This document shows, piece after piece, positions 1 to 10,104 of a stretch of 64,000 nucleotides of DNA (within the stretch, counting starts at the first letter, position 1; the number at the start of each line of letters is the position of its first letter). Source of the DNA: G965204755 sp965243415 (GTDB taxonomy: Bacteria; Acidobacteriota; Vicinamibacteria; Marinacidobacterales; Marinacidobacteraceae); contig OZ251549.1 in the NCBI GenBank assembly GCA_965243415.1, positions 2,418,001 to 2,482,000 on the forward strand, in the 5' to 3' direction. The translations under genes were made by a program, and so were the position numbers. Below the pieces are notes generated by a model. It was given only the letters and a program-made list of their open reading frames with translations, did no database searches and had not been told where the DNA came from.

Positions 1-685
1 GCGGAGTCGGAAGATCCGGATCGTCTGTTCTGTCGTCAGACCAGTAGATCGGATAGACGCGGTAGTGGGGCGTACCCCAGTCAGCCGTCGGATTGTTCTC
101 CATGACGGTGATGAAGAGCGGGACCAAGGACTCCAGGGCGCGAACCGCTGTCTTCATGGTTTCCCGGTTGTACTGGCTGTTCCACCTCGCCCCGCCGTGC
201 GCCACTTGGTTCCGGAGGGTGTAGATGCGCCGAAATAGGGTGGCGAGTGTCTTGTGCGTGTCGCCTCGCTGCAGAGAGTCGTGTGCGTGTTGCGCACTCC
301 TGTCCAGACGCTCCTGCCAGTTGGGCGCCATCAACTCGTCATGGACATTGTCCCAGAAGGGCGGGAAGAGATGCTTGTCCCTCAGGAGAGCATCGACAAC
401 GAGCCAGAGACGCGCCTCGGAGATCTCGTCGTGGATCGCGCCGCCATCCGTTGCCGTCAGGGTCAGCAGGAAGTTGCGGAAGATCGTCTCGTCGGCGATT
501 CTGTGTTGGGGGAAGTCCTGTGCGTAGGCGGCGTTGAACGCGATCCAGTAGGAGAGGAAGGCGACATCCAGATCGCCCTCGGGGCGTTCAGCGTCGGCGC
601 GTTTGCACCAGGCGCGGGCGCGTCGGAGGCGCGTCTGGAAAGGGTCGGGACGCGATTTGTCCTCGGTGTTCGAGATATCGAGCAT
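1..685 (-). CDS. HEPN-domain protein, copy 1 (3' end off window)
   Basis: The frame runs off the left edge without a stop, so the C-terminus is missing; 228 residues are visible from an ATG at the 685 end. The HEPN signature is the R-x4-H block RNQVAH (residues 158-163) inside IYTLRNQVAHGGARW, the residues expected at the metal-independent RNase site of active HEPN proteins. A second conserved block, SYWIAFNAAYA, lies near residues 41-51. The same two blocks occur at matching places in the proteins at 716-1417 and 1848-2513, so these are three tandem paralogues. HEPN proteins are often toxins or anti-phage effectors that cut RNA; no MNT-type nucleotidyltransferase antitoxin is visible beside them. 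The RNase role is inference from the motif. No clear ribosome binding site precedes the ATG, which lies 30 bases after the stop of the next copy. Confidence 0.72.
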   Translation of the reverse strand, partial: MLDISNTEDKSRPDPFQTRLRRARAWCKRADAERPEGDLDVAFLSYWIAFNAAYAQDFPQHRIADETIFRNFLLTLTATDGGAIHDEISEARLWLVVDALLRDKHLFPPFWDNVHDELMAPNWQERLDRSAQHAHDSLQRGDTHKTLATLFRRIYTLRNQVAHGGARWNSQYNRETMKTAVRALESLVPLFITVMENNPTADWGTPHYRVYPIYWSDDRTDDPDLPTP

Positions 686-715
686 CAGGTCGGTCGTCCG
701 GTCGCTGTCGAACGG

Positions 716-1417
716 CTACGAGGCGTCGTCTTCACCCATATAGCGGCGGCGACGGTCCATGCTTGGTGTGCTCTGACCCTTGAGGCCCGGCCGGTAGTAG
801 GGCTGCCCCCAGTTCTTGCGGGGGTTGGCGCGCATGACTTCGAGGAAAGCCGGGACGAGAGAGCCCAGGATGTGCGTCCCATCCAGAACAGAATCCCGGT
901 TGTAGTGACTCTTCCATCGGGCACCACCGTGTACCAGTTGGTTGCGGAGAGTGCAGAGGCGTCCGGACACGATCTCGAGGACCTTGGCCGTGACTTCGTA
1001 CTTGTTCGTTCGCAGGGCGTCGCGGACGAACTTGCGATCCTTGCTGAACTTGCTCTTCCAGTCGTCGCCCCACGGCCGGTCGTTCGCGTGACGCCAATAG
1101 CGATTGAAGAGGTACTCGATATCGACGACAGTCTCGATGGGGCTCCGGCACTCGTTCCAGATCGTGTCGCGGATGGTGTGGCTCTGGTCGACGCGGAGCA
1201 AGTCGTGGATGTAGTTCTCGATGGCGTCCAGAGTGGGTGGAGAATCTGCTGCGAAGTCGCGGGCGTAGGCGGCGTTGAAGGCGATCCAGTAGAGGATGAA
1301 GGCGACATCCGGATCGCCGGACTTGCGTTCTTCTTCGGCGCGTCCCAGCCAAGTCTCGACCCGGAGCAGACGGACGGTGTAGTCGTCCGGCCGGGAGTCG
1401 TTCTTCGTCTTCGGCAT
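716..1417 (-). CDS. HEPN-domain protein, copy 2
   Basis: A complete 233-residue soluble protein with no signal peptide or membrane segment. It is largely helical and carries the HEPN R-x4-H motif as RNQLVH (residues 158-163) in the block CTLRNQLVHGGARWKS, with the conserved ILYWIAFNAAYA block near residues 41-52. It ends with a shared 'WGQPYYRPGL' motif, also found in copy 3. By eye it is clearly related to but well diverged from copies 1 and 3. The intact putative catalytic Arg and His suggest an RNA-cleaving HEPN toxin or effector; this is inference. It lies 30 bases upstream of copy 1. On its 5' side is a broken 3' fragment of the prolyl oligopeptidase gene, indicating that the copies arose through tandem duplication with the flanking gene. 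Confidence 0.75.
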   Translation of the reverse strand: MPKTKNDSRPDDYTVRLLRVETWLGRAEEERKSGDPDVAFILYWIAFNAAYARDFAADSPPTLDAIENYIHDLLRVDQSHTIRDTIWNECRSPIETVVDIEYLFNRYWRHANDRPWGDDWKSKFSKDRKFVRDALRTNKYEVTAKVLEIVSGRLCTLRNQLVHGGARWKSHYNRDSVLDGTHILGSLVPAFLEVMRANPRKNWGQPYYRPGLKGQSTPSMDRRRRYMGEDDAS

Positions 1418-1510
1418 GTCGATCGTGGATGTGGGTGGCGCCGCGGGGTACTGCTGCGCCGACCTTCCTGCGATGGCGGAGTGTACCTCCGAACGGTCGG
1501 GGGCGACCCC

Positions 1511-1740
1511 CTACTCCACTCCCCGGTGGTGGAGGACGAAGGCCCAGCGGTCGGCTTCCAACTCTACGCGCATGAGACCGGCATGCCGCCGCCGTGGCCG
1601 GCGCTCTTCTGGACGCGGAGCATCACCGGGTTCGGGCCGTCGCCGTGGACCTCCCGGAGGCGGGCGGCGTACTTGAAAGAGTGACCCGGGGCAACCCGGT
1701 CGTCGTGGCCGGTGGTGGTCCCGAAGGTCAGTGGGAGACG
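1511..1740 (-). pseudogene. Broken 3' fragment of prolyl oligopeptidase gene
   Basis: This stretch repeats the last roughly 230 bases of the intact oligopeptidase gene at 2588-4753, including the stop codon. It still encodes the catalytic-Asp block HDDRVAPGHSFKYAARL and the catalytic-His block SAGHGGGMPVS. A one-base deletion near 1573 throws the final residues into another frame, and there is no upstream catalytic domain, so it cannot be functional. Its position between HEPN copies 2 and 3 mirrors the order intact oligopeptidase followed by HEPN copy 3. The two arrangements together read as a tandem duplication of [oligopeptidase 3' end + HEPN gene]. Confidence 0.85.
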
Positions 1741-1847
1741 GGGCTGGTGGCGGGAACCTTCCGTCATGATGTCTCCGATGCCTCGAAATTCTATGAACTC
1801 CGCGGGACCTTCCGAAGTGCCCGGCGCCTGGAGGTGGCCAGCAGAGA

Positions 1848-2513
1848 TCATTGCTCGCGTCGCGGCAGTTCGAGACCGGGCCGATAGTAGGGCTGACCCC
1901 AAGCCTCGTCCCGGTGTGATCGCATGATGTCCAGGAAGTCCGGGACGAGGGACTCCATGATTCGCGCCGCGTCACTGACGGAATCTCGGTTACGGCCGCT
2001 CTTCCAACGGGCGCCACCGTGTACGAGTTGGTTGCGCAGCGTGTAGATGCGGTCGAATACTGCCCTGAGGACGAGTTCGGTCTCGTCGTTTCTCAGAGCG
2101 GTGAGTGCCCGCCGGTTCGCTCGCAGGAACCGGCGCTCCCAGAAGGCGCCGTTCGGCTTGTTGTTTCGGAAGTCCCAGAAGGGGCGAAAGAGGTAATTGT
2201 TGCCGAGGAGGTTCTCGATGGGGTCCGGCGAACTCGCTCGTAGCGTGTCGTGGATCGCGCCACCTGGATCGTGACGCAGGAGTTTGCGGAAGAAGGCCAC
2301 GAACTCACGCTCTGCCTTGCCCCCGGCGGGATCCCGTGCGTAGGCGGCGTTGAAGGCGGTCCAGTAGAGGACGAAAGTGAGATCGAGATCGCCGGTTTGG
2401 CGGATCTCTTTGGCGCGCGCCAGCCAAGTGTCGGCTCGCGTGATCCGAACCGTGAAGTCTTCGGGCCGGCAATCGTCGTACCCCTCGGGCACCACTGCAG
2501 CGGGAGTGGTCAC
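1848..2513 (-). CDS. HEPN-domain protein, copy 3
   Basis: A 221-residue protein from a GTG start at 2513, chosen because a GGAAGGAA ribosome binding site lies about seven bases upstream. The HEPN motif is RNQLVH (residues 160-165) within IYTLRNQLVHGGARWKS; the WTAFNAAYA block is near residues 51-59 and the C-terminal WGQPYYRPGL block is shared with copy 2. It begins about 75 bases after the stop of the prolyl oligopeptidase gene, on the same strand, and is probably cotranscribed. No antitoxin candidate is adjacent. RNase or abortive-infection activity is inferred from the HEPN motif; a purely structural or partner-binding HEPN cannot be excluded. Confidence 0.77.
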   Translation of the reverse strand: MTTPAAVVPEGYDDCRPEDFTVRITRADTWLARAKEIRQTGDLDLTFVLYWTAFNAAYARDPAGGKAEREFVAFFRKLLRHDPGGAIHDTLRASSPDPIENLLGNNYLFRPFWDFRNNKPNGAFWERRFLRANRRALTALRNDETELVLRAVFDRIYTLRNQLVHGGARWKSGRNRDSVSDAARIMESLVPDFLDIMRSHRDEAWGQPYYRPGLELPRREQ

Positions 2514-2587
2514 GGCGCGTTCCTTCCGGGTGGCGGTCGGCAGGGCGATGTCGGTCGAAGGGAGCCGGATACGCTCGGGCGGCCTGC

Positions 2588-4749
<2,162 letters not shown>

Positions 4750-4753
<4 letters not shown>

Positions 4754-6171
4754 GGTTCGTTCCTCGTCGTCATTCGGGTCGATTCGAATCGAATCGGGTC
4801 GGGGCCCGGCCAGCGGAGCACCACCACTTCTTCGCGCAGGTCGTCTCCCGTCGCCGTGGCCGGACGGGTGCGGAAGAGGTCGGTGCGGACGAGTTCGTAG
4901 CCGAGGGATTCGGCGAGGCGGGCCAGGATCTCGCCGGTGCGGATCAGGATGCGGAAGTAGGAGGCCTGGTCGCCGACGACATAGGCCAGTTGCGCGCCCG
5001 GGCGCAGGACGCGGCGGAGGGCGGCGAAGTGGCGGGCCATGCCGCCGAAGTAGAGCAGCGTCACCCGGTGGTAGTTGCGCTCGAAACCGGAGGTCTTGCC
5101 GAGTTCCGCGCGCCGCTCCTCGATGAGGCGGGCGAGGCGCTGGACTTCCTCGTCCTGCTCGACGAAGCGGTGGTCGTCGTCGGCCCGATAGACGCTGCGG
5201 GTGTTGGAGCGCACCAGTCCCTGCTTCTGGCCGCGCAGTTCCGCCAGGTCGCCGGCGAAACCGAGGACGACCGTCTCCAATCGGGTCGTCCGGGAGTAGT
5301 CCTTCTCGTTCGGGTAGGGCGGGGAAGTGATGACGCAGTCCACGGATTCGGCTTCGAGGCACGAGGGGTCGCGGGCGTCGGCGTGATGCACGGAGGCCCC
5401 GGCGCCGTTCCCGAGTCCGGCGACTTCGTCCAGGTCCGCCGCCGTCTCCGCGACGCGGCCGAGCCAGGCGTCCACCACCGGGGCGTCCTCCCTGGATCCC
5501 CGGACGCCGACTTCCGGGCCGAAGTGGAGGTTGCCGGCGTCGTGGACCAGGGTCTTCGCCAGCGCCAGTCGTTCGTGGGCGGTGAAGGCGTTGCCGGAGG
5601 GGGACGCACCGGGTTCCGCAGCCGCATCGGATTCGTCCGAGGCTTCGAGGATCGCTTCCCGGAGGGCCAGGGCCCGGTCGAGCGGACGGGGGCTGATCGA
5701 GTCCCGGATCAGCAGTCGGCGCGCCGCTTCCGGCAGTCGGCGCAGTTCGCGGCCGTTCCGCCGCTCCCCGAGGTGCCTCGCCCGGACGGCGACGCGCTCC
5801 GCGTGCCGCAGCAGTCCTTCCGGCGCCGGCGTCCAGTCGGTCTTGACCCTCGAAGCGAACCGGGCCATCGGCATCGCTTCCAGGCCGACCGCGGAGACGC
5901 CGCGTTTCCGGCACTCGACGAGGGTCGTCCCGGTGCCGCAGAAGGGGTCGAGCGCGACCGTCCCCGGCCCGGCGCCGAACTCGTCGAGATAGCGGCGGAC
6001 CAGGTGGGCCGGGAAGGAGAGGACGAACCGGTACCAGCGGTGCACCGGCGCGTCGGCGTCCCGCAGGCGGTTGACGCTCGCCCGGCGGTCTTCGGCCCGG
6101 CGATCCCCGGCGAGCCCCGGGAACAGCGTCGGCGCTGCCGGCGCGGCGGCCGCGAGAGGGGCGGAAGGCAC
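4750..6171 (-). CDS. Site-specific DNA methyltransferase (amino-methyltransferase)
   Basis: 473 residues from a GTG start. It contains the S-adenosylmethionine-binding motif DPFCGTGTT (residues 75-83) and the catalytic motif TSPPYPNEKDYSR (from residue 282). The order SAM motif first, then (S/D)PPY, is that of beta-class N4-cytosine or N6-adenine methyltransferases; the serine form TSPPY favours N4-cytosine but does not prove it. A long segment between the motifs (about residues 100-275) may carry target recognition. No restriction endonuclease gene adjoins it, so it looks like an orphan methyltransferase. Its stop overlaps the start of the oligopeptidase lipoprotein gene, an unexpected partner. 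Just beyond its start codon lie 18-bp direct repeats. Confidence 0.88.
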
Positions 6172-6174
6172 GGG

Positions 6175-6216
6175 CGTCAGCAGGGTGTCGGTCGTCAGCA
6201 GGGTGTCGGTCGTCAG
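6175..6216. repeat. 18-bp tandem direct repeat
   Basis: Two full copies and one partial copy of the unit CGTCAGCAGGGTGTCGGT lie between the start of the methyltransferase gene and the stop of the amidohydrolase gene. Further CGTCAG/GAGTCGTC half-copies extend toward 6256. Nothing else was recognised in this 85-base gap. It is one of several short tandem repeats in the window. Confidence 0.8.
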
Positions 6217-6256
6217 CGTCGGTGGCGAGTCGTCGGGGAAGCCGTCCGGCGAGTCG

Positions 6257-9200
6257 TCAGCGCTCGCCGGCGACGGGCGCCGGGGGCGAATCCTGCGTCC
6301 AGAAGGGTTCGTACGCCGGGCGTTCCACCGGCCAGAGCTGCGCCATCGTGTTCGCGTCGAACAACTCGCCGTTCCGCATCACGAACCGCACCGAGTTCGT
6401 GTTCCGCAGGTCTTCCAGCGGGTTCCGGTCGAGCACCTGGAGGTCGGCCAGTTTGCCCGGCGCGAGCGAGCCCAGGTCTTCCGTCAACCCGATCGCTTCG
6501 GCGCTGTGGATCGTGGCCGCGAGGAGGGTTTCGTGTTCGCTGAGGCCGCCGGAGCCCATCGCCCAGATCTCCCAGTGGGCGCCGAGCCCCTGGAGTTGTC
6601 CGTGGCTGCCGAGGGCGCAGCGGCCGCCGGCGCGGACGACCCGGGTGCAGCCTTCGGCGATCCCGGTGTGGACATATTCCTCGGGCAGGAACCACTGCCC
6701 CCGGCGCCGCACCAGGTTGTCGAGGATCGCCGCCGGGAGGAACCGCGCCAGTTTCTCGTCGCCGGCCACATCGGTGTTCTGGAAGTAGTAGTTCTCCGAC
6801 CAGGGGCCGCCGTAGGCCACCAGGATGGTCGGCGTGTAGTAGGTCTTCGTGCGCGCCACGTACTGCGCCACATCGTCGTAGATCGGGATGATCGGCAGGC
6901 TGTGTTCGTTGCCGGAGAAGCCGTCGGCCATCTGGGTGAGATCCAGTTTCAGGTCGAGCGCGCCTTCGGTGGTCGGCGTCAGCCGGTGTTTCGCGGAAGC
7001 GAGCGCCACCCACTGGCGGACGATCCGGTCACCGACCACATACTGCTTGACGGTCATCGAGTCGTAGGCCTCGGCATACCGCTTCAGGAACAGGTCCGCC
7101 GCTTTCTCGTCGTACACGCCGGATCGGGAGAAGATGCCCGGGCCCGTGGCGTAGATCCGGGGAGCGACGATGCGCCCGATCTCCTGCAGGTCGCGGTAGG
7201 CGAAGACATCGGCGGTGGAGGTCTGCGGGTCGCGGGTGGTGGTTACGCCGTAGGCCAGGTTCGCCAGGTGCTGGAACACCTGCCGCTGGTGCACGCCGCG
7301 CGGCGCCCACAGGTGGGCGTGGGCGTCCACGTACCCCGGCAGCACCGTCTTCCCGGAGACATCGAAGATCCGCGCCCCTTCCGGCGCTTCGAGCCCTGCC
7401 CCGACGGCGCGGATGCGGTTGTCCTCGACGAGCACATCCCCGCCGGCGATCACTTCGTCGCCCTCCATGGTGAGGACCCGCTCGGCGTTCCGCAGCAGGA
7501 TGACTCCGTCGGGTCGCGCCCGCGCTTCGGTTACGACGGCTTCGAAGACCTCCCAATCCTCCCCCGCTTCGTCGGCTTCGTCGGCGTCCGGCTCGTCGGC
7601 GCCGTCCTCGCCGGCGTCCGCCGCAGCCACGACGGAGGCCACCGGCCGCCGGTGGATGCGGTTGCCGAGCGACCAGACCACGGCGTCGCCGGAAGCGCTC
7701 CAGGCCAGGTGGCTCCCGCCCTCCGGCGCCGCCTCCCGCACCGGCACCGGGGTCTCGCCGCCGCCGACTCTCACTTCCAGCGTCCGCGCCCCGGCGGTCG
7801 GCGTCTCCACCAGATAGTGGCGGTTCTGCAGTTCGAAGAACGCCCGGCGGCCGTCGGGGGAGAGCACGATCTGGCCGGCGGCCGGCGGGTTCCGTCCGGC
7901 GCCGCGCCCGGTCACCTTGAGATGCGTCCGCCGGTCGGTGCCGTCGAGCCGCAGGGAATAGAGGCCCTCGTTCCCGGTGAGATAGACCCGGTCGGGCGCG
8001 GCGGCGAAGTGCGGGAAGCGTCCGCCCTCCGCCGGGCCGACTACCGCCGGGTCGGTCAGCGGGCCGGTCGCGGGGACGAGCAGCAGTTCGCTGAGTTCCG
8101 CCGGTTGCATCCCGCGGATCTGCTCCTCTTCCCCGTAGAGGTCGGTCCGGCCGGCCGCCGCCCGGAGGATCGAGTAGAGGTGCTCCTTCACCGGCGCCCG
8201 GCGGACGACGATCGCCGCGCTGTCGGGCGTCCAGGCCGGCTCCGCGTAGAAGGCCGGGATCCGCGTGCGCGCCGTGCCGCTCCCCCCGGCCGCGGGGACC
8301 GTTTTCACCTGCCCGCCGGCGGTCGACCAGGTCACATAGGCGACGGAAGCGCCGTCCGGCGCCCAGGCCGGCATGAACTCGTCCTCGTCGGAATCGGTGA
8401 GCCGTTCCGGCGCGCCGCCGGGGAGGGTCATCCGGTAGAGGCGGCTGAACGCGGAGAACACCACGGTTCCGCCGTCCGGGGAGATCCGGGGCCAGCGGAC
8501 GATGCGGGCGGTCACGGTGTCCCCGTCCTCCACCCGGCGCGGGTAGTAGAGGCGGGGAGCGACCTCCGCCTCGACCTCGGCCCGGAAGGGGATCTCGGTC
8601 AGCGCGCCGGTGTCGAGGGCGATGCGGAAGATCCCGCCGTTCACCGGCGCGATGAGCGCGTCGCCCTCCGGGGTGAAGGCGTAGCCGGGCATGGTGTCCC
8701 GGCTGGCGCGCGATTCCTGGTCGTCCCGGGTCACCCCGTTCACCAGCCAGCGCTCATCGCCGGATTCGAGGTCGCGCACCCGCAGCGCCGTCCGCGTGCG
8801 GTGGCGGGTGGCGTACACCAGCGACCTCCCGTCCGGGCTCAGCAGCGGGCGCATGGCGCTGCCGGGGGCGCTGGTGATCGTCGTCTCTTCGCCGGTCTTC
8901 CGGTCGAAACGGACGACCTGCCAGAGGGGGAACCGCGCGTTGTAGGTGAAGGTCCCGCGCCGCTCCGAGAAATAGACGAACCGGCCGTCCGGGGAAGCCA
9001 CCGCGCCGAGGCGGTTCAGCGGCTGCGGGCCGCCGGGGGTCGGTTCCGGGGGCGGGTCGCCCAGGCGCACGCCGCTGCCGCCGTCCCGGTGCACCAGGAA
9101 GACCGCCGCGGTCCGCTCCGGGGGACGCGAACGGGAGACGAGCAGGTACTCGCCGTCCGGGGTCCAACTCGGCGACACCATCAACTGCGGGCGGTCTCGG

Positions 9201-9658
9201 GTGGTCCGGTCTTCGGTAACCGCGCGGAGGTTCGTCCCGTCGGCGTCGGCGATCCAGAGGTTCTCGACGCCGCTGCGGTCGCTCAGGAAGGCGATCTCGC
9301 TCCCGTCCGGGGAGAAGACCGGCTGGCTCTCGAAGGAGAGGCCGCCCAGGATGCGGGTGGCGTCGCCGCCGGTGATGGGCAGGGTGTAGAGGTCGCCGAG
9401 GAGTTCGAAGACGATGGTCTGCCCGTCGGGGGAGACATCGAGGGACATCCAGGTCCCTTCGGTAACGGTGAATTCGAGGGTCTCGGAGGCGGCGAGCGGC
9501 AGGCCTTCGTCTTTCTTCGCTTCCTCGCTGTCGGCGGCGGCGTTGGCGTCCTGCGGAGTCGACGGGGCGGCGGCGACGGGCGGCGGCCGGAGCGCCGGGA
9601 GCGCCAGCAGGCCGCCGAGGAGCGGGGCCAGGCGGGAGAGGAGGGCGAAGCGCGGCAT
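6257..9658 (-). CDS. Secreted TolB-like propeller / amidohydrolase fusion
   Basis: 1133 residues. The N-terminus is a signal peptide (hydrophobic stretch about 8-30, cleavage near VAAAPS). About residues 60-720 form repeated PD40/TolB-like blades with many 'SPDG' turns (for example VSPDGQTIVF, FSPDGSEIAF). The rest is an amidohydrolase domain: the metal-binding motif is DAHAHLW (near residue 780), with further conserved motifs GSHGQ and, near the end, the family-typical 'GSLAPGKLADLQVLDRNPLEDL'-like close. Such fusions are common in Acidobacteriota and Gemmatimonadota and act outside the cytoplasm, probably on peptides or small amides; the substrate is unknown. It is downstream of ilvD on the same strand, separated by repeat DNA. 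Confidence 0.88.
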   Translation of the reverse strand: MPRFALLSRLAPLLGGLLALPALRPPPVAAAPSTPQDANAAADSEEAKKDEGLPLAASETLEFTVTEGTWMSLDVSPDGQTIVFELLGDLYTLPITGGDATRILGGLSFESQPVFSPDGSEIAFLSDRSGVENLWIADADGTNLRAVTEDRTTRDRPQLMVSPSWTPDGEYLLVSRSRPPERTAAVFLVHRDGGSGVRLGDPPPEPTPGGPQPLNRLGAVASPDGRFVYFSERRGTFTYNARFPLWQVVRFDRKTGEETTITSAPGSAMRPLLSPDGRSLVYATRHRTRTALRVRDLESGDERWLVNGVTRDDQESRASRDTMPGYAFTPEGDALIAPVNGGIFRIALDTGALTEIPFRAEVEAEVAPRLYYPRRVEDGDTVTARIVRWPRISPDGGTVVFSAFSRLYRMTLPGGAPERLTDSDEDEFMPAWAPDGASVAYVTWSTAGGQVKTVPAAGGSGTARTRIPAFYAEPAWTPDSAAIVVRRAPVKEHLYSILRAAAGRTDLYGEEEQIRGMQPAELSELLLVPATGPLTDPAVVGPAEGGRFPHFAAAPDRVYLTGNEGLYSLRLDGTDRRTHLKVTGRGAGRNPPAAGQIVLSPDGRRAFFELQNRHYLVETPTAGARTLEVRVGGGETPVPVREAAPEGGSHLAWSASGDAVVWSLGNRIHRRPVASVVAAADAGEDGADEPDADEADEAGEDWEVFEAVVTEARARPDGVILLRNAERVLTMEGDEVIAGGDVLVEDNRIRAVGAGLEAPEGARIFDVSGKTVLPGYVDAHAHLWAPRGVHQRQVFQHLANLAYGVTTTRDPQTSTADVFAYRDLQEIGRIVAPRIYATGPGIFSRSGVYDEKAADLFLKRYAEAYDSMTVKQYVVGDRIVRQWVALASAKHRLTPTTEGALDLKLDLTQMADGFSGNEHSLPIIPIYDDVAQYVARTKTYYTPTILVAYGGPWSENYYFQNTDVAGDEKLARFLPAAILDNLVRRRGQWFLPEEYVHTGIAEGCTRVVRAGGRCALGSHGQLQGLGAHWEIWAMGSGGLSEHETLLAATIHSAEAIGLTEDLGSLAPGKLADLQVLDRNPLEDLRNTNSVRFVMRNGELFDANTMAQLWPVERPAYEPFWTQDSPPAPVAGER

Positions 9659-9689
9659 GGCGTCCGATTCTAGTGGCGCGGGGGCGGCT

Positions 9690-10104
9690 CCCCTCCCGGT
9701 TCGGACGCCTCTGGTGAACGGGAGGTTCGCGCCGGAGGGGGTCGGGGAATCGGCGTCCGGATCAGGTGGTTACCGCGCCGCGGCCGGCCGAGGCGACGAC
9801 GCGGGCGTACTCGGCGAGGACGCCGGTGCGGGGTTCGGAGCGGGGCGGCCGGTGGCGGCGCCCTTCCCGGTTCGGACGCCTCTGCCGAACGGGAGGTCCG
9901 CGCCGGAGGGGGTCGGGGAATCGGCGTCCGGATCAGGCGGTTACCGCGCCGCGGCTGGCCGAGGCGACGACGCGGGCGTACTCGGCGAGGACGCCGGTGC
10001 GGGGTTCGGATCGGGGCGGCCGGTGGCGGCGCCCTTCCCGGTGCGGGTGCTTTCGGCGGGCCGGAGATCCGCGCCGGAAGCGCCCGGAGGTTCGGCCGGT
10101 CGGG
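9690..10104 (-). repeat. Two extra copies of the ilvD 3' end (about 171-bp period)
   Basis: The gap between ilvD and the amidohydrolase gene contains two tandem units of about 171 bp, at roughly 9690-9860 and 9861-10030, followed by the genuine ilvD end. Each unit still encodes the IlvD C-terminus, approximately TGVLAEYARVVASA(G/S)RGAVT, with an in-frame TGA, plus the same downstream flank. The two outer copies are nearly identical, while the copy in the gene has diverged (ALAKYARVVASASRGAVTT). There is no open frame able to make a protein. This is a local tandem amplification of a gene end. Confidence 0.88.

Noticed and set aside
254..1684. A 476-codon plus-strand open frame across the HEPN region
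   Set aside because: It is antisense to two HEPN genes with intact motifs on the minus strand; open length reflects GC-rich codon bias.
1..2513. Classic HEPN-MNT toxin-antitoxin module
   Set aside because: No nucleotidyltransferase motif (GSxARG...D) occurs in any neighbouring frame within the window.
6071..9673. A 1200-codon plus-strand open frame
   Set aside because: Fully antisense to the propeller-amidohydrolase gene; composition (Arg/Gly/Val rich) and lack of motifs mark it as a mirror frame.
9690..10104. Assembly artefact as the explanation of the ilvD repeats and similar scars
   Set aside because: Copies differ by substitutions and indels, and several loci show independent degrees of decay, which collapsed or mis-joined reads would not produce. 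Raw reads would still be the decisive check.
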